A stretch of DNA of 64,000 nucleotides from the NCBI RefSeq assembly GCF_003073045.1, contig NC_037598.1, forward strand, positions 10,099,543 to 10,163,542. The letters run 5' to 3'. The DNA is from Pomacea canaliculata. Lineage: Eukaryota; Mollusca; Gastropoda; Architaenioglossa; Ampullariidae. This document shows positions 22,461 through 35,955 of this stretch, one piece after another (position 1 is the first letter of the stretch; every line of letters starts with the position of its first letter). The notes under the pieces are model-generated. The model did no database searches, was not told where the DNA came from, and saw only the letters and a program-made list of their open reading frames with translations. The position numbers and the translations under genes are program-made.

Positions 22461-23919
22461 GTTTCCGTCACTAAGTCATTTAAAATTTAATATTTAATAG
22501 TTATTATGAAAACCCCGTTTTTCATCATCTAAGCTTCTCTTCTGTCGGGAGACAGTCTTTTACCAGAATGATTTTATTGAAGTACTCACCTCTACCCAAC
22601 TAGCACGCAGCTCTCCAGACCTTCGCGCCTCAACTTCCGGAATAGAAACGAAAGCTACTAGCGCGATCATCAATTAAAAACTGTAAGTAATGCTGTATAG
22701 TCAAAAGTTCAATTGTATAACTTCTGCTGAATCCGGTCTGATTTTTGAATCTGTTAACAACATGACACGCACGCGTGTACAAATATACACACATGTGTAC
22801 TCATATCCAGCAAAGCAACTACATTCTCAAAAACAAAGAAGCGTAAACAGAAAATGCAATCAGACAAAGCTATGTGCGCGTGCACACACACACAAAACGC
22901 AAATGCAAAAAAAACTCTGACATTTACAATTGAGAGCAAACTACGAGTTTTCTCTCCTCTCTAAATACACCATGCAAATAATGAACATGTGATCAATGTT
23001 TCTGACATTTTCTGGTATTTTCTGTTCCATTTAGTCCTATCAGCTTATAATATATAGTTTCGCAACTTTTAGTGTAAAAGCATTTTTCTGTGAGCAGTTT
23101 TAATATCCGAGAAAGTTGTTTACTATCTATTGACCGTTTTTTTTTTTATTGTCAACAGAAAATTGCTTTCTAGCTAACAATATACATTTGCGCTGACAAA
23201 TTGTCTTCAAACATACAAAAATATGATTTTATAAAGTATAAAAAGGGAAAATATGAAATCACACCGACTAAACAGCTAGCGACTGGCTCTTTTCTACAAA
23301 GAATTATTTGAATCCGATAGGATGGATCATGCTTATTTTTGCTTTGTACTCTCATCTTCTGAGATACGATAAGATAGCAAGGTCCGCCTGTTGGTTTCAT
23401 CTGGATGTGAGACGAGACAATCAGCTTTTTTCAGACTATATCCTGTGTTTCTTTCTTTCGTATTTGTTTTAAAAGGCATTCACACTGTCTGACATCTGGT
23501 ACAAACGCTAGCTTTATAGTGTCTGTTAGTGGTTAGAAATCGCATCAGAGGATGAGATTGTGGCCAGCGACATCCATTTCAAGACAATGATTTGGACCTT
23601 CCTCCAATACTTGCTTTTTGAAATGTATCGTTCGATCTTCTGAGATAATACAAGCTTATTATTTTTGAGTAAAATGTATTGACAATTACTACAATTTAAA
23701 GATTGAGTGAGGTCGTTGAAGGTCCAGACAACACATTTATCCATTACGACAAATAGTTTATCTGTTAGACATGAAGACAAGGAATTGTGTGAATTCTATC
23801 CATTGCAAATATTATTAGCTCATTACGATGTAGATGGGGCTCTTGTATACTTTTGTATACACGCCAAGACTTTTTCTCGTGTTAACATATTCTTACTGTT
23901 GGTCTTTTCTTCATTACAA
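22461..23919. other. intergenic DNA between sulfatase and GPCR
   Basis: AT-rich DNA with a CA-rich patch at 22870-22895. No exon was recognised. The open frame of the receptor extends upstream to about 23707 but has no ATG there, so this part is probably 5' UTR. Confidence 0.5.
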
Positions 23920-25029
23920 ATGAGTTTCGTGAACACGATATCCGCAAGCACAAACTCGTGTACAGGTAGCAGCGATCTTCTCGTCGTCGTGACCCTCTCG
24001 GGTGACCTCGGTAGTCGGAACACCCGGTACTGGGTGGAGACCGTTTTTTACGGATTGCTGGGAATGCTGCAATGTTTGGTCGGCGCACCGACCAACGCCG
24101 TCAACTCTTTGGTGTTTTGGCGCCAGGGACTTCGGGATGGGATGAACCTGTGTCTGTTCTCCCTCTCTCTGGTTGATTGTTCTTACTTTACTCTCGGGTT
24201 TTTAATGTTTCCCTTACCTACATTCATTCGGTTTTACGATCTTGCGCTGTATGAAGAGTATTTCATGAAAGTTACAGGAGCTCTAGCTGGAGTGCTCCGT
24301 GGAATTTCACTGACATCCGGGTGCATTAACATGGCGGTGGCAGTCAATACGTGTGTATGCATTGTTTACCCGCACCGTGCTGCCAGTCTCATGCGCGCCA
24401 AAGCAATGACATCATTAATAGTTGTGTGCTTCTTGCTCCTACAGCTCTTCTCTGTTACATGGCCTTTATCTTATAGAGTTGTTCGGATTACGACAGCAGG
24501 AGAACGGTTACAGTGGATAAAAGTTTACACACACTTTTACGAGGAAAACAAATTGTTTATTTATTTGCTTCAAGACATCACGTTTGGGATGATCTTACCT
24601 CTCGGTAATTTGATCGTTATGTCGGTGACGGTCGTCGTCACAGTCAAGACGCTTCACTCAGCCATGACGTGGCGAGAAAATAAGAGTCACGTCTCTTGCA
24701 AGCTCCACGCCCGACAGGTGGCGCTGACCAGGATGCTCACGATCGTCACCTGCGTGTACATCGTCACCAAGAGCCCTTCTGTGGTGCTGGGTGGCAGCTT
24801 CGGGGTCGTGCAGGCTTTCTTGACCGACCCTACCACGCTGGACAACTTTATGACAGTCATGGCGATAATGTATGTCGTTTGTGAAGTCAACGGCTGGTGT
24901 AACTTCTTCATCTTCTATCATCGATCCTCGCGCTTCCGTCGGGAGCTGCACAGCATGTTCAGGCGCGCTAGGAACAGAGCCACTCCAGCATCATGCGCAC
25001 AACAAACAGAGGAAGAGCAGCACGGCTAG
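23920..25029 (+). CDS. rhodopsin-like GPCR, intronless, chemosensory-type
   Basis: A single uninterrupted frame of 369 residues from the only upstream ATG (23920) to TAG. Seven hydrophobic segments lie at roughly residues 38-66, 76-100, 117-150, 162-188, 213-243, 269-296 and 310-333. Helix 1-2 contains APTNAVNSLVFWRQGLRDGM and NLCLFSLSLVD, the class A N and LxxxD positions. This wording is typical of the large intronless chemosensory receptor families of gastropods (family knowledge, from memory). The end of helix 3 reads NTCVCIVYPHR, so the canonical D/E-R-Y is replaced. The end of helix 7 reads VNGWCNFFIFYHRSSRF in place of NPxxY. The N-terminus is short and the tail basic (RRELHSMFRRARNR). 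It probably signals through G proteins at the plasma membrane; the ligand is unknown. An FMRFamide-type peptide receptor is the main alternative. Confidence 0.85.
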   Translation: MSFVNTISASTNSCTGSSDLLVVVTLSGDLGSRNTRYWVETVFYGLLGMLQCLVGAPTNAVNSLVFWRQGLRDGMNLCLFSLSLVDCSYFTLGFLMFPLPTFIRFYDLALYEEYFMKVTGALAGVLRGISLTSGCINMAVAVNTCVCIVYPHRAASLMRAKAMTSLIVVCFLLLQLFSVTWPLSYRVVRITTAGERLQWIKVYTHFYEENKLFIYLLQDITFGMILPLGNLIVMSVTVVVTVKTLHSAMTWRENKSHVSCKLHARQVALTRMLTIVTCVYIVTKSPSVVLGGSFGVVQAFLTDPTTLDNFMTVMAIMYVVCEVNGWCNFFIFYHRSSRFRRELHSMFRRARNRATPASCAQQTEEEQHG

Positions 25030-28000
25030 TCTCGACAAACCGAGTGCTTTAGTCTTGCTGGTATCAGGGATATATATATTAATTCCACGGAAGCGGCCAT
25101 GTGCAATGTAGCGTGTAGGCGACAGGTTGTTTTTGTGGCTTTGAAGACAGCTTCTGACGTTCGCTACAATTCTAGACGTGTTCTGATTGTTTGCAGAGAC
25201 TAAGGGACTGATGCATGGTTAGTACATTATCCACATGTCCATATTGCTAAATTTTATTACAATCACTCAAACTCAAACATAAATCGCGTCATTTACCACC
25301 GGCCTGTAAATATAGTTTTAGCACGAACTTATATCCCCTGGACAGCTGGCAGACGACTTTTTTTTTTTAAAATTACTTAACTTCTACAACGAGGCTTCAG
25401 ACCACAAAACTTCCGGTTTTTTCACATTTCAGATTAACTATTAAAAAGAGGCAGGAAACGACATAGCTTCCGGTTTATTCACATTCTTTGTTACGACTCC
25501 TCGAGACTAACAGCAGATCACTAATTCGCAAGAGGCCAAGAGTGAGTCTCGGCATACAGACATCAGTCCATAAATACACGTCCATTTTAGGATGACGAGT
25601 GCATATACTGCGTCGATCTAACGAGAGCCTTATTTATCCCATTTTGTACTGAAACATGTCAAGTGTATTTTCTTCGATGAAGTGGAAGAGCGTCTTAAAA
25701 CAGTGCAAAGAATGACCTGCAACTACTGTCTGTGCTCTACCACCAGATGTCAGTAAATTGTCAGACGAAGATGAAGGTGATGATTTTGCAAGTGCAGGCG
25801 ATATGCCTGTTACTGATTTTCCCGGCAGATAATGTGAGACAAATCTTGTACATTTTGTTAAGGATTTTTTAAAAATCGAAACCGATTTCAGAAATTGAAC
25901 AAAAATATTAATTTCGTGGACAGTGCTGCTGCAGACAGCATTAAAGGTGATCAATCATTTAAGGGGAACATTGTTTTCAAACTCTTGAATGAGAATTTCT
26001 GCACATTTGGCTATTTTGGACCCAGCATCAACATTGATTAGCCAGCGAGTACGTTTACGACAGAAGGTCAGAGGTACTTCTCATGCGTTGGCACTATAAT
26101 AACATTGTAACAGTTGCTACAAATCACGATTCCCTTGAGTAGCTTCTTGATGTCAAAGGGACGAGTAAAAGACAAGAAAAATGCAGGGTGAAAAATCCTA
26201 CCTTGATCTCTAATTACAATGAGCGTATGGACAGTGTTGACCATCATGACGGGCTTGTCTCAAAGTATACCTTGTACACAGAGTATTCAGTGTTTCTATT
26301 CGCGGAGAGAAATGGAACTGGTCCCTGTTGACTCGCTATGTTGACATGACAGTAGTGAATGCATAAATTCTTCACAAAATTTACCACAAATGAAATGCAA
26401 TGTGACTGAAAGCGTTTAGACTAGCAGCTTTCACAGTTTATTTGAAGATAACTCTTCAACGTGAGTGTGCAGCGAGGCCCACTGTCTAACATTATTTTGT
26501 GTTCTGGGGACTCGAAATAACACAACTTTTCCGAGAGAAATAAAATTACTCAAAAAAGGAATATAATGAGTTGCTTCACACTGAGAATAGCGAAAAGCCA
26601 GTAGAGAATGTTCTTAGAAGTCCAAACAAGATTACAATAAATCGTAATTAAAAATGACCTTCTCTTTTCTTATGTGTTCATACGACAAAGTATTCTAAAA
26701 TATTTGTTTTATAAACATCAGACTATTTGTACAAACTGAAGATAAAATCTTCTAAAGTTCGACATAAAGGGATTAAGTGATCGATAAAAAAAAACATATT
26801 TACAAAGGAATAAAGATTGGGCGTGTTAGAAAATAAACGATTAAGCCTTTTACTGTTTCAGACAGTAGGTTTATTGTAATGAGGGAAGATTAATGATAAT
26901 TAAGGACATTGAATGTGAAAATCAAGTTGTGTCAGACAAATGAACTGATGGTAATCAATCAATCAAACAAAAAAGACACCGCCATTTATTTTAAATTACA
27001 GCAGAATGCAAACAACAGACATTTTACTATCATTTCAGTGTACTCTGGTGAAAACATGGACAGATAATAACTATAAAGTAATTCGTTCTTTTTTGTCTTT
27101 CTTGGTTTCTCTTATGTCTGATTTGTCACGACCTTTTATATTATCATATATTATTTTTATAGTCGTATAGCTGTGTAATATAGATATGGAATATCTGAGT
27201 GAGAAAAGAACTCAATATTGTGTTCATACACTTTGTTTAGTTTATCTTAGTCTCTTCTTTACTTAGTCTCTCTTTTAAAATGACTCCATATTTTTTGCCT
27301 TGTGCTCAACGCAATTAAAAAATTTTTGCTGTTTCACACCAAAACAAAGTGTTATAAGGTTCCTGAGTTTACTCTTCCTAACGGAAATACTAGCGAGAAA
27401 GGGCTTCGAAAAATCGTTGTACTTTACGGTCTTGACCTCATAAAATCTCATAAAATCTAAGCTTGTACCTGTTAACTTTCTATAAGTACTTTTAGACATT
27501 TAAAACATATTCTTAAACAAAATGACATATGAAGGGCTTCAATCTAATTAGCTAATTAAGTCTGCCGCGAGCTATCACTAATATGAAATGCGCGTTTGCA
27601 CTATTAACTTCAATGTTTGTGGATCGTTGCAATGTTAGGGTTTGTGCCCTCAAGCTATTTTTGTGAATTGGAAAATGAGGTATTTAAATTTACTGAAAAT
27701 CGTTTCGGTTGCACTCTGTAGATTTGGCTGATTTGCAAACAACTTTTGTTACACATTTCGCACTAATGTCAGAAGATTTTCTGAACACATCCCGTATTCT
27801 TTAAAGGACACTTTATCAGGGAGAATAAAGACACAACTTTGGCAATACGCAATCGGGATTCACTCTCACAGGAACGCTCACAGCCACTGGAATGCCTGAT
27901 ACTAGCGACGAAAGCAATCGCTCCTCAGTGAACAAATACGCAAACGCACGTGAAGACATTACGAAATACAGATTTTTTAATCAACTAACAATTTAGAGAG

Positions 28001-28996
28001 AAATAAACAAAAAGGACTCCGAGGACATAACGTAAACAGACAAAAAAACAAAACAAAAAAAACAAAAAAAAAACAACAACAACGACAACGACACCGCCCG
28101 AAAATCACAACAAACTATCAAACACCCGCACAAGACTCAGCACCTCCCTCCACTCAAAACAAAACCCACTGACGTCACAACGTCAACGCAGGCCCTCCTC
28201 CCCAACCGCTGCCCGGAGGACACGCCACGAAAGAAGTACCTAGTTAGGGATGCTACAGAGACTTGATAAGGACTAAGCATACGCAGGTAACTGTTGCAGG
28301 AGAAGTATACAAAAGGCGGGTACTCACCCAGAGTCCTTGATTGAACGCTGGCGATGTCCGTCACCCGCAATGGCCGCAGCTCCAGCAAAGCCCGACTATC
28401 TTACTATCTGTCCACTGGACCGAAAGATGGCGATAACAGCGACGGTGATAATCAGATATGATCATTGACGAGGACGAGGACGATTGACGAAGATGTCGCT
28501 CAGAAACGTAGACTGATTACGATATGACAAAATTATGGACTGAAGAAGACAATTCGAAAATACTGATTATCCACGATTGAGGATCGAAGATCTAAGAAAA
28601 GGATGTGATTCGATTTGAGCCTGTAGAAGCCAAGAATCTGACAGTTCACGGCCCTCCGGGCATGAAGAAAACCTAACCCTAATCCCCCGTCTCCCACGTT
28701 ACCGCTCAGCTACCCCCTCCTGTGCTTCTCTTATAAAATTATCTATTACCTATACAACTAACGCAAAACAACCATTAGAACACACAACGGATCCCAAACA
28801 GCCGCTGTATGTCGTAAGCAACAAATCACCATGTTCAAAATCATGACCGTGTGACAATAGAGATGGGCATTGAAATCCTCCCCGCACACCCTACCACCAC
28901 CAGTTGGTGCAACTTATCTTGTAGTAGCACGGTGGCTCTGGAGGAATCCTTAGGGAAGCCAGCTCGACGACTCATCTTTTGACAACCAAGGCAAGA
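25030..28996. other. intergenic DNA
   Basis: No supported gene. Contents: a copy of a repeat shared with 54.3 kb (25500-25592, listed separately), a minus-strand open frame at 25634-25954 (106 codons, Ser-rich, not recognised), an A/CAA-rich microsatellite at 28035-28090, and an acidic GA-rich stretch (GACGAGGAC-like) around 28440-28500. The minus-strand frame at 28137-28388 has no recognisable domain. Confidence 0.45.
25500..25592 (+). repeat. dispersed repeat, copy 1 of 2
   Basis: About 85 bp, highly similar by eye to 54279-54366. The core shared run includes GGCATACAGACATCAGTCCA and continues through ATAAATACACGT. Copy 2 directly abuts the sulfatase pseudogene. No coding capacity; the nature of the repeat is unknown. 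Confidence 0.75.
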
Positions 28997-30010
28997 ATGA
29001 GGATAGGTACCTGGAAAATCAGAACCCTCTATGAAAGTGGCAAGTCAGCTCGTGGCAAGTGAAATGAGAAAATATAACATCAGGATTCCCTGGTTATGCG
29101 AAATCAGATGTAATGGAAGTGGCCAAACCATATTAATATCAGGAGAAACCCTTATTTACTCTGGCTACAAAGACCTGGACCACGATCACATATGCAGCAG
29201 ATGAAGAAGATAAAGAAGACCTACAGTTCCCTAGTCTCTGCTTGACTACACACCAAGAAGAGATCTAAAGATCATTATGGGAGACCTAAATGCTAAAGTG
29301 GGAAACACCACAGGGAACTCATCATGGGAAGACATGGCGTCGGCACCTGCAATGAAAACAGGGAGCTCTTCACAGACTTCTGTGCTTTCAATGTCCACAT
29401 AATATGTGGAACTGTGTTCCCACACATAAATATATATACAAGACAACTTGGACTTCCCTGATGGCAAGACGGAAAACCAGATTGATCATATAACAGTTGC
29501 TCGAAATTGGAGGAGTCTTCAAGATGTCCGAGTGAGAAGAGGTGCAGGTGTTGCTTTAGACCACCAGCTTCTAGTGGCAGTCTTCAAGATTAAGCTGAAG
29601 TCCTTCATTGATCCAGCAAGCAGACCACATCACAAGTTCAATATTCAGTACCTCAAGAAAAAAGAAACAAGGCAAATTTATAACTGTGAATTCAAGAATA
29701 AGTATGAGGCCCTTTCAGGATTGCCAGTAGAATCAGTGGAAGAGCACTGGTCAACACTCAATAGCATTTGGAAGACAACTTGTACAGATGTTTTAGGGAA
29801 GAGGGAAAGAAAACACAAGGAATGGATGACTCTACAGACCTGGGCAAAGGTTGAATCAAGGACTGAAACAGAAGCTCAACCAGTGTCAAGATCAACAAGA
29901 GAAGAAAGGTCTCTGAGCTGAATATTGGAAAGCTCACCGCCAAGGAAGAGGTCTGTCAGGAAAGTTAAGAGATGCTTCACCCATGAACTGACACAAAAGC
30001 AGAGACAGCA
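28997..30010 (+). mobile_element. RTE-like LINE, endonuclease region
   Basis: Starts at an ATG giving MRIGTWKIRTLYESGKSARG, the typical opening of an AP-type endonuclease of RTE-like LINEs (copies are often annotated as craniofacial development protein 2-like). It continues with GSGQTILISGETLIYSGYKD (29115-29175), DLKIIMGDLNAKVGN near 29265, and HGVGTCNENRELFTDFCAFN near 29335-29395. The endonuclease end follows at 29448-29700, with GKTENQIDHITVARNWRSL, RVRRGAGVALDHQLLV and KFNIQYLKKKETRQIYNCEF. Stops and frame changes break it several times, and no reverse transcriptase follows, so this is a truncated, inactive copy. Confidence 0.88.
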
Positions 30011-33000
30011 ACTATACAGGGAAATATGAAGTAAATATACGAAAAAAAAACACAAATTTTGCTTGACACATAAGTCAGTTTTGAGATTAGGGTTGAGGTT
30101 TGTGTTTGTGTTATTCATTTTTTGACACTGGGCAGAGAACCACGATATGCTATTTGCACCCATGAAGAGAAGGACAGTCGCCAAGATCAATGCCAAAACA
30201 GACCTTAACCTTAATAGCACTCGTGAAACACTAGTAATGCTGATATTTATCAGCTCATTATCTTCCCAACATTATTGATTTCCTGTATGCTTGCATCACC
30301 TAACTACGCACATGCGCACTGTAAAGCTCCCTGCTCGAGTCTAGCTAGGCGGTTACCGTTAAACAGCTGAACTCATTATATTTAACTGTCGACTGTTAAT
30401 AACATACTTAGTGTCCTGTACATCTGCACCCATGAATCACTCCTCACCAGAGCGTGTCGCTCACAAACGCTTTGTGTGAACTACAGGCTCCGTTAAAGGG
30501 AGTTAATGCCGTGGAACGTTTCGTGTTGCTTCATGCGAGTGGCCTCCCCTCTTAAAACTGCTGGTGACTCTGCTCAGACCTCGCTGTTTCGTGTTTTATT
30601 TATTTATTTATTTTTCTTCCTCCTATTTCCCTCACTCACTCACACGATCACACACACACACACAGACGAGAGCACGTACTTACCCGTTCTGCATGCACCC
30701 TTTTCTCTCACACACCTACGCACACGCTCTCGCTCACCCACATTCACAAAGAGTTAAACTAAAAAAACAAAACCTAGAATGCAAAATACAAGAGATTCAA
30801 GGGGGAAAAAAAAAAAAGCAGAAATCATAGCACACTAACTCGTCGGATGTGTAACAGATTCAAACTATCGAGTAATGTGGTGGGTATATCACACTATAAA
30901 CTATAATAAACCAAGGGTTAAATTTGTAAGACATTATCGTCTCTGGATACAATAAATGCTTGTGTGCTTGACATTGTAACTATCGGACACTTCAGTTTTG
31001 CAATGTAAGGACAGATGTTGTAAGTGTATTCCTTTGTGATCTTAAATAGTATATTTAAAAGCTGTAGTATACCATAAAATTAAACTATTAATATCTTTTT
31101 CTTTATATTTATTAAATTTCTTTTCAAAGACGTGTGACGTGATCCTAATCTAATAAAAGTTCTTTTTAATAACTCTCTGTACCACCCACATTTCTCTTCT
31201 GCTTTTCTCCCTCCCTTTCTGTTCCTCGCTCTCTCTCCTTCTCTCTTTCATGCACACGGAATGAACCAGAGCTTATGGCGTTTGGTGAAAGTTAAAGTTC
31301 TCCTTGAAAAAAAAATTGACCAACACCTATAATCCTCAAGCCTTATACTGCATATGCAAATGCTTCAAAAAATGATAAACAGATTGCTTTTTAAACCTTT
31401 TGTATTAAATGCTATAAGTTCTTTTCTTAAATTTTGTGATTACAGCTGTTACTTTAACATTTGCATTTCGTCTCTTCTCTCCGATTAAAATGTCTGCATA
31501 TGATTATATTCTTTTTTATTGTGACTACTTTCTGAGCATGAAGATACGTTTGAGTTGCAAGTGTTCTAGCGTGTGTGTGTGTGTGTGTGTTTGTGCGTGC
31601 GCGTACTGTGTAATTCTTTGTGTTCTTGCGTGTATTTTCAAAATGCCATTGATAAGATGTGAGATTGATGAGTTTGTGTGTTAAAATATATCTGTATTTT
31701 AATGTTGCACACGCTTTTGAATAACTTTAAAGTCGAAACGATTTGCAGTGTTTGGATCTCGGGGGTGGAGGGGGACATGACCAATGCTGTTTACTGAACA
31801 ATGAGAAAGCATCAGTATAGCGCAAATTCTTGGTTGTCCCAAGTGAAATTGCCCTTATTTTTTAATGTTGCAATATTTCAACACGGAAACCACAATCATC
31901 ACTTTCTTGGACTTTTATAAACTCGGTCAGCATACAAGGTCAAGTACAGTTTTCTAGGAACAGTAACGAATGGAGAACCTTCCCTTAGAAAGAAAATGAT
32001 TGTGAAGAACTGAGTAGTTGTACCTCATGAAAATGAGCGTTTAGCGAAAACGATAGAGTGAATATGTTTATTTTATCGCTGTAACCCTGAAAGATAAATC
32101 AAGGGAGATTAATGATTGTGATTTGACGATGCAGTTACCTCCCGTGCGTTTGCGTGCTAAACTCGATTTCTCACAGAGGCTACACCTAGAGGAGGGACCT
32201 TTCTGTTCCTTTTTTGTCGCGGATCTTAAATTTTATTAACACTCCAGTAAGTGATGGGTCATTGTCAATATTTATAAGGTTTGTGTCGGAACAGCCGAGA
32301 TTCAAATAAACTTGGTGTATGGGAACTTAGAGACTGAACGATGTAGCAGTCTGGAGACATGTGTGACATATCACGTGGATAATCTACTAAGGACACACAA
32401 TAGCATTTCATGACATGAACATACACAATAATCTTTAAAATGTTTAAAACGACTATAGCCTTTATACAGCCAAAGACATTACCAACTTATAATCAACATA
32501 CAAAATGTGATCATTATCAAACAGCTTAACTATTGGTTTAACTAGCAAAAACTGATAAACTGTATACACGTGTGAGGGATAAGAAATCTGGAGGTTAAAA
32601 GTGCATAATATTTAGAAGGACATTATGTATTCCACTAGGATTTGTTCTGTTTTGAGTTTTCTGATGCAATTAACGAAATAACAAGCACAAAAAAAAAACA
32701 AACAAAACAAACCAAGATTCACGATTTTTCTTTTGTCACCCTCCCCTTACACATTCTTGATACCATATGTCACGGACGCCGACACACACACACGAGCAAC
32801 ACACACACGAGGTCTGTGCGCGTTCTTTCAACACACAAAACAACGATTGCCTGAGGCTGTCCACAAGATGTTAATAAGTTGCTGGAATGGCTCAGGATTT
32901 ACAGATTACAAAACACATATTCATAAATAAAAGCTCGCCTCTGCACACTACTCTATCGGCGACACACAGCTAACGATGCATACAATGTTCATCTCCGGGG

Positions 33001-34834
33001 CACTTCCTACATCAATCACACTTAGTCAAATAACTCTTAAACTCAACTCTTATCATCTATGTATGAAAAACACACGCCTCTCACTGTTCTGTTCGTCCAC
33101 TCAACGTTCCAATTCTATTATCTCATTTATTATCATTGACTGCTTCACTAACAGTTTGTTGGCGACACGAAGCCAACAGTACACCAGTCCTCACACTGCT
33201 GGGTGTGTCACCCAAGGTGACCGAGGATTTCTTGCAGTTTCTTCAGTCTGATTAGCAACAACTTTTTTCCAAGCAAAGATTCTGTAAAACCGGATGGACA
33301 GTGACATGCACGCACGAAGAAAACTGGAGAAGACATTGTAGAGGCTTCATCGGATGATTGTATTAAGGAGTACTCAGCATAAGTTCCACTTCAATATTTA
33401 TGTTTCTCGAGATTATTACTTTCTAAAGGTTACATTACAAATCTCTCTAATATAACAGTGCAAGGAAGCTCAACTTTCGCGTAGGTAAAACACTTTTAAT
33501 CTGCCCAGTAAAGACTTGAAAGAACATGGAGACCCCCGACATTCAGCACTTAAGTGTGCTGTGAGTGTGGTACCTACTCTGTCAACTACCTTTTATTTAT
33601 CATGGCTTTACCTACTGGTAATGTAGAAACAGATCGTTTGACCTTAGAGTAAAGCCACAAAGAATAATAAAAGTGACATGAGAATACAATGTAAGCTTGT
33701 AAAACAAGTGGAATGATCCGTTAAGTCTCTGGTTAATCAATCAATGACATTTCTTTGTCATCATAGAGACGAAGTAGATTGACTTCAATGAAGAGCGTTT
33801 TATCTTGAGTGATTGACAGATGATTGATGACCACCTTAATGCACCAACAGCATTAGAAATAGGACCGATACCTCCTTCCCACCTTCCTGTACAGCTGGAT
33901 GAAATAAAATCAAATTTATCAATCCTATTGCTGATCGCAAAGTTTGTTGGTTATTCAGCGATTACTGTTCCGTGTGTGTGTTTGTTATGTCTGCTTGATG
34001 AGCCATGTGTTTAGACCGGTGGTGAGTATAAAGCTCACGATGCCATGCCGAAGTCTTTTTCTAAACGTAACTCTAAACAAAAACCTAGCTTCAAATTGAA
34101 GTTTGCTAATTAATACTACTGAATTAACTTGAACCAGTCTTGACACCTGTATCCCATATACTTTTAACTGTCCTCAGGAATAGAATGTGAATATGTATTC
34201 ATAATGTTTTCAAGTTATTCAAAGTAAAAGTATTTAACTTTAAATTTCTTAGAACAAAAAGTATTTTTTTTCGGAATATAGGTACTGTAACTGAGTACAG
34301 TTCAGTTTTAGTTCTATTCTCTTCTTCTTCCTACTCCCTCTTTATCTCTCCCTCTCCCCTTCTCTCTTTTTCTCTCTCTCACACACACACACGCACATGC
34401 ACACAAGAGGAAAAGCGAGAAATTTTAAATAATTGAGATATTATTATCAAATATATTAAACAGATATTTGAGAGAGAATTCGTTTAGGAGCGCATATGTG
34501 TTAAGTGTGTTCGCTTTCTCCCGACTAAAGTGCTAACTACTCTGGTGAAACTGTAGTCAGACAGGAAAGACGCAAAACAACTATCTTAAGGGTCCTGTCG
34601 GTAAGATTATGGTATTATTTCACTTCAAGATCTTTCAATAAGTTTATGTCATCGCTTGTGATAGCCCTTGCTACACTCATCGTAATTAAGTGAGAAGTAA
34701 GGGGTAATTAAGTGAGAAACGAATCCTTTATTTCCCTTGTATTGCTTTCGTGCTCTGTAAATGTAACTAAATAAATTCTTGAAACGTTTGAAGGTCGCCA
34801 CAGCCTTATAACAAATCTTGAGTATCTCTTTCAA
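30011..34834. other. intergenic DNA with several microsatellites
   Basis: No supported exon. Simple repeats: TTTA/CA-rich at 30596-30665, TG at 31571-31592, CA-rich at 32780-32815, CT/CA-rich at 34321-34395. Short frames in 30.5-33.3 kb are translations of these repeats. The rest is AT-rich with no recognised feature. Confidence 0.5.
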
Positions 34835-35015
34835 CAGGAAAGTGCTTCCACCTTGAGGCAATTTCAAACTAAAGAGAGGGACAGGGAGGGATGAGGAAAT
34901 CAGAGGACCCGGAGCTATCTCCCGACGCCAGTCCCGCGGACAGGTGACACATACAGAGCGTGTCTCGAGACGGGATCTGAACCCTGTGAGTTCGCGAGCC
35001 TCATCCCCCGGACTA
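34835..35015 (-). mobile_element. tRNA-derived SINE, copy 1
   Basis: Read on the minus strand it contains a Pol III B-box-like GGTTCAGATCCC (about 34974-34985) followed by GTCTCGAGACAC, and ends with GCCTCAAGGTGGAAGCACTT then TCCT (34836-34860). The same head and tail occur in the same order at 47289-47460 on the plus strand. The middle portions differ, so one copy may be rearranged or of another subfamily. The A box is poorly preserved. Confidence 0.6.
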
Positions 35016-35605
35016 TGTTTTGTGATATTTGTGCTTTATTTCAAGCGATTGTCGCTGAGTGTGGCGTTGGCCTTTAAGACCTGAATCTTATACGAGAAGC
35101 ATGTTATGAAGATAATGTGTTCTGAGTGCACACGTGTGTTCTGTTTGAGAACGTTTGTTTTGATTGTCACGTGGTGCTACTGGTTGAACACTACTACACC
35201 TGCTGGCAACACGTTTGTGGAAAGTCATCAATGACACTGAGAATATTTGTGGACTTTCTGTATACTTTAATATTAAACGCTCTTAGCTCTTTGACAGTGG
35301 CCTGCGCCGTGTAGTATACAGAAGTCATTTGTAAACTGCATAACAGGAGTTGATCAACAATATAGTGTATGGATATATAAGCCAGGTGTGTGTAAACAGC
35401 GTATCTTTAGTTAATAACTATGTTAGTATAGCCTTAAGTTATACAAGTATCTCTGAAATAGGAGTGTATTAGTGCAACAGTACAGCTGCAATACAGGTAC
35501 AGTAGTGAGAATATTGTCTCACCTTTCTAGAGGAGTTATGTTTCCCTGATTGCGGCATTGATGTATTCCAATAACAGACTACGCTTCCCACCACTAAGAT
35601 CGAGC

Positions 35606-35955
35606 TCAACTATAAAGATTTTATCATTGAGACCTAGCTAAATACAGATTTTAGCATTGAGACCTAGCTAAATAAAACTTTAGCATTGAGATGCAGTTAA
35701 ACAATACAGACTTTAGCATTGAGACCTAGCTAAATAAGACTTTATCACTGAGCCCTGGCTAAACAATACAGACTTTACCACTGAAACCTAGCTAAACAAT
35801 ACAGATGTTATCATTGAGATGTAGTTTAACAATACAGATGTTATCATTGAGCCCTAGCTAAACAATACAGATGTTATCATTGAGCCTTAGCTAAACAATA
35901 CAGATGTTTTCACTGAGACCAAGCTAAACAATAAAGACACCGCTGAGACCTACCC
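35606..35955. repeat. minisatellite, about 36-bp unit, about 10 copies
   Basis: Imperfect tandem units built on ATTGAGACCTAGCTAAACAA followed by TACAGATTTTATC. Units vary in length (roughly 30-38 bp) and by point changes. The later copies (35800-35925) are the most alike, suggesting recent local expansion. No coding capacity. Confidence 0.88.

Noticed and set aside
30506-30830. Plus-strand frames rich in Thr, His and Ser
   Set aside because: They cross a CA microsatellite and have no splice context.
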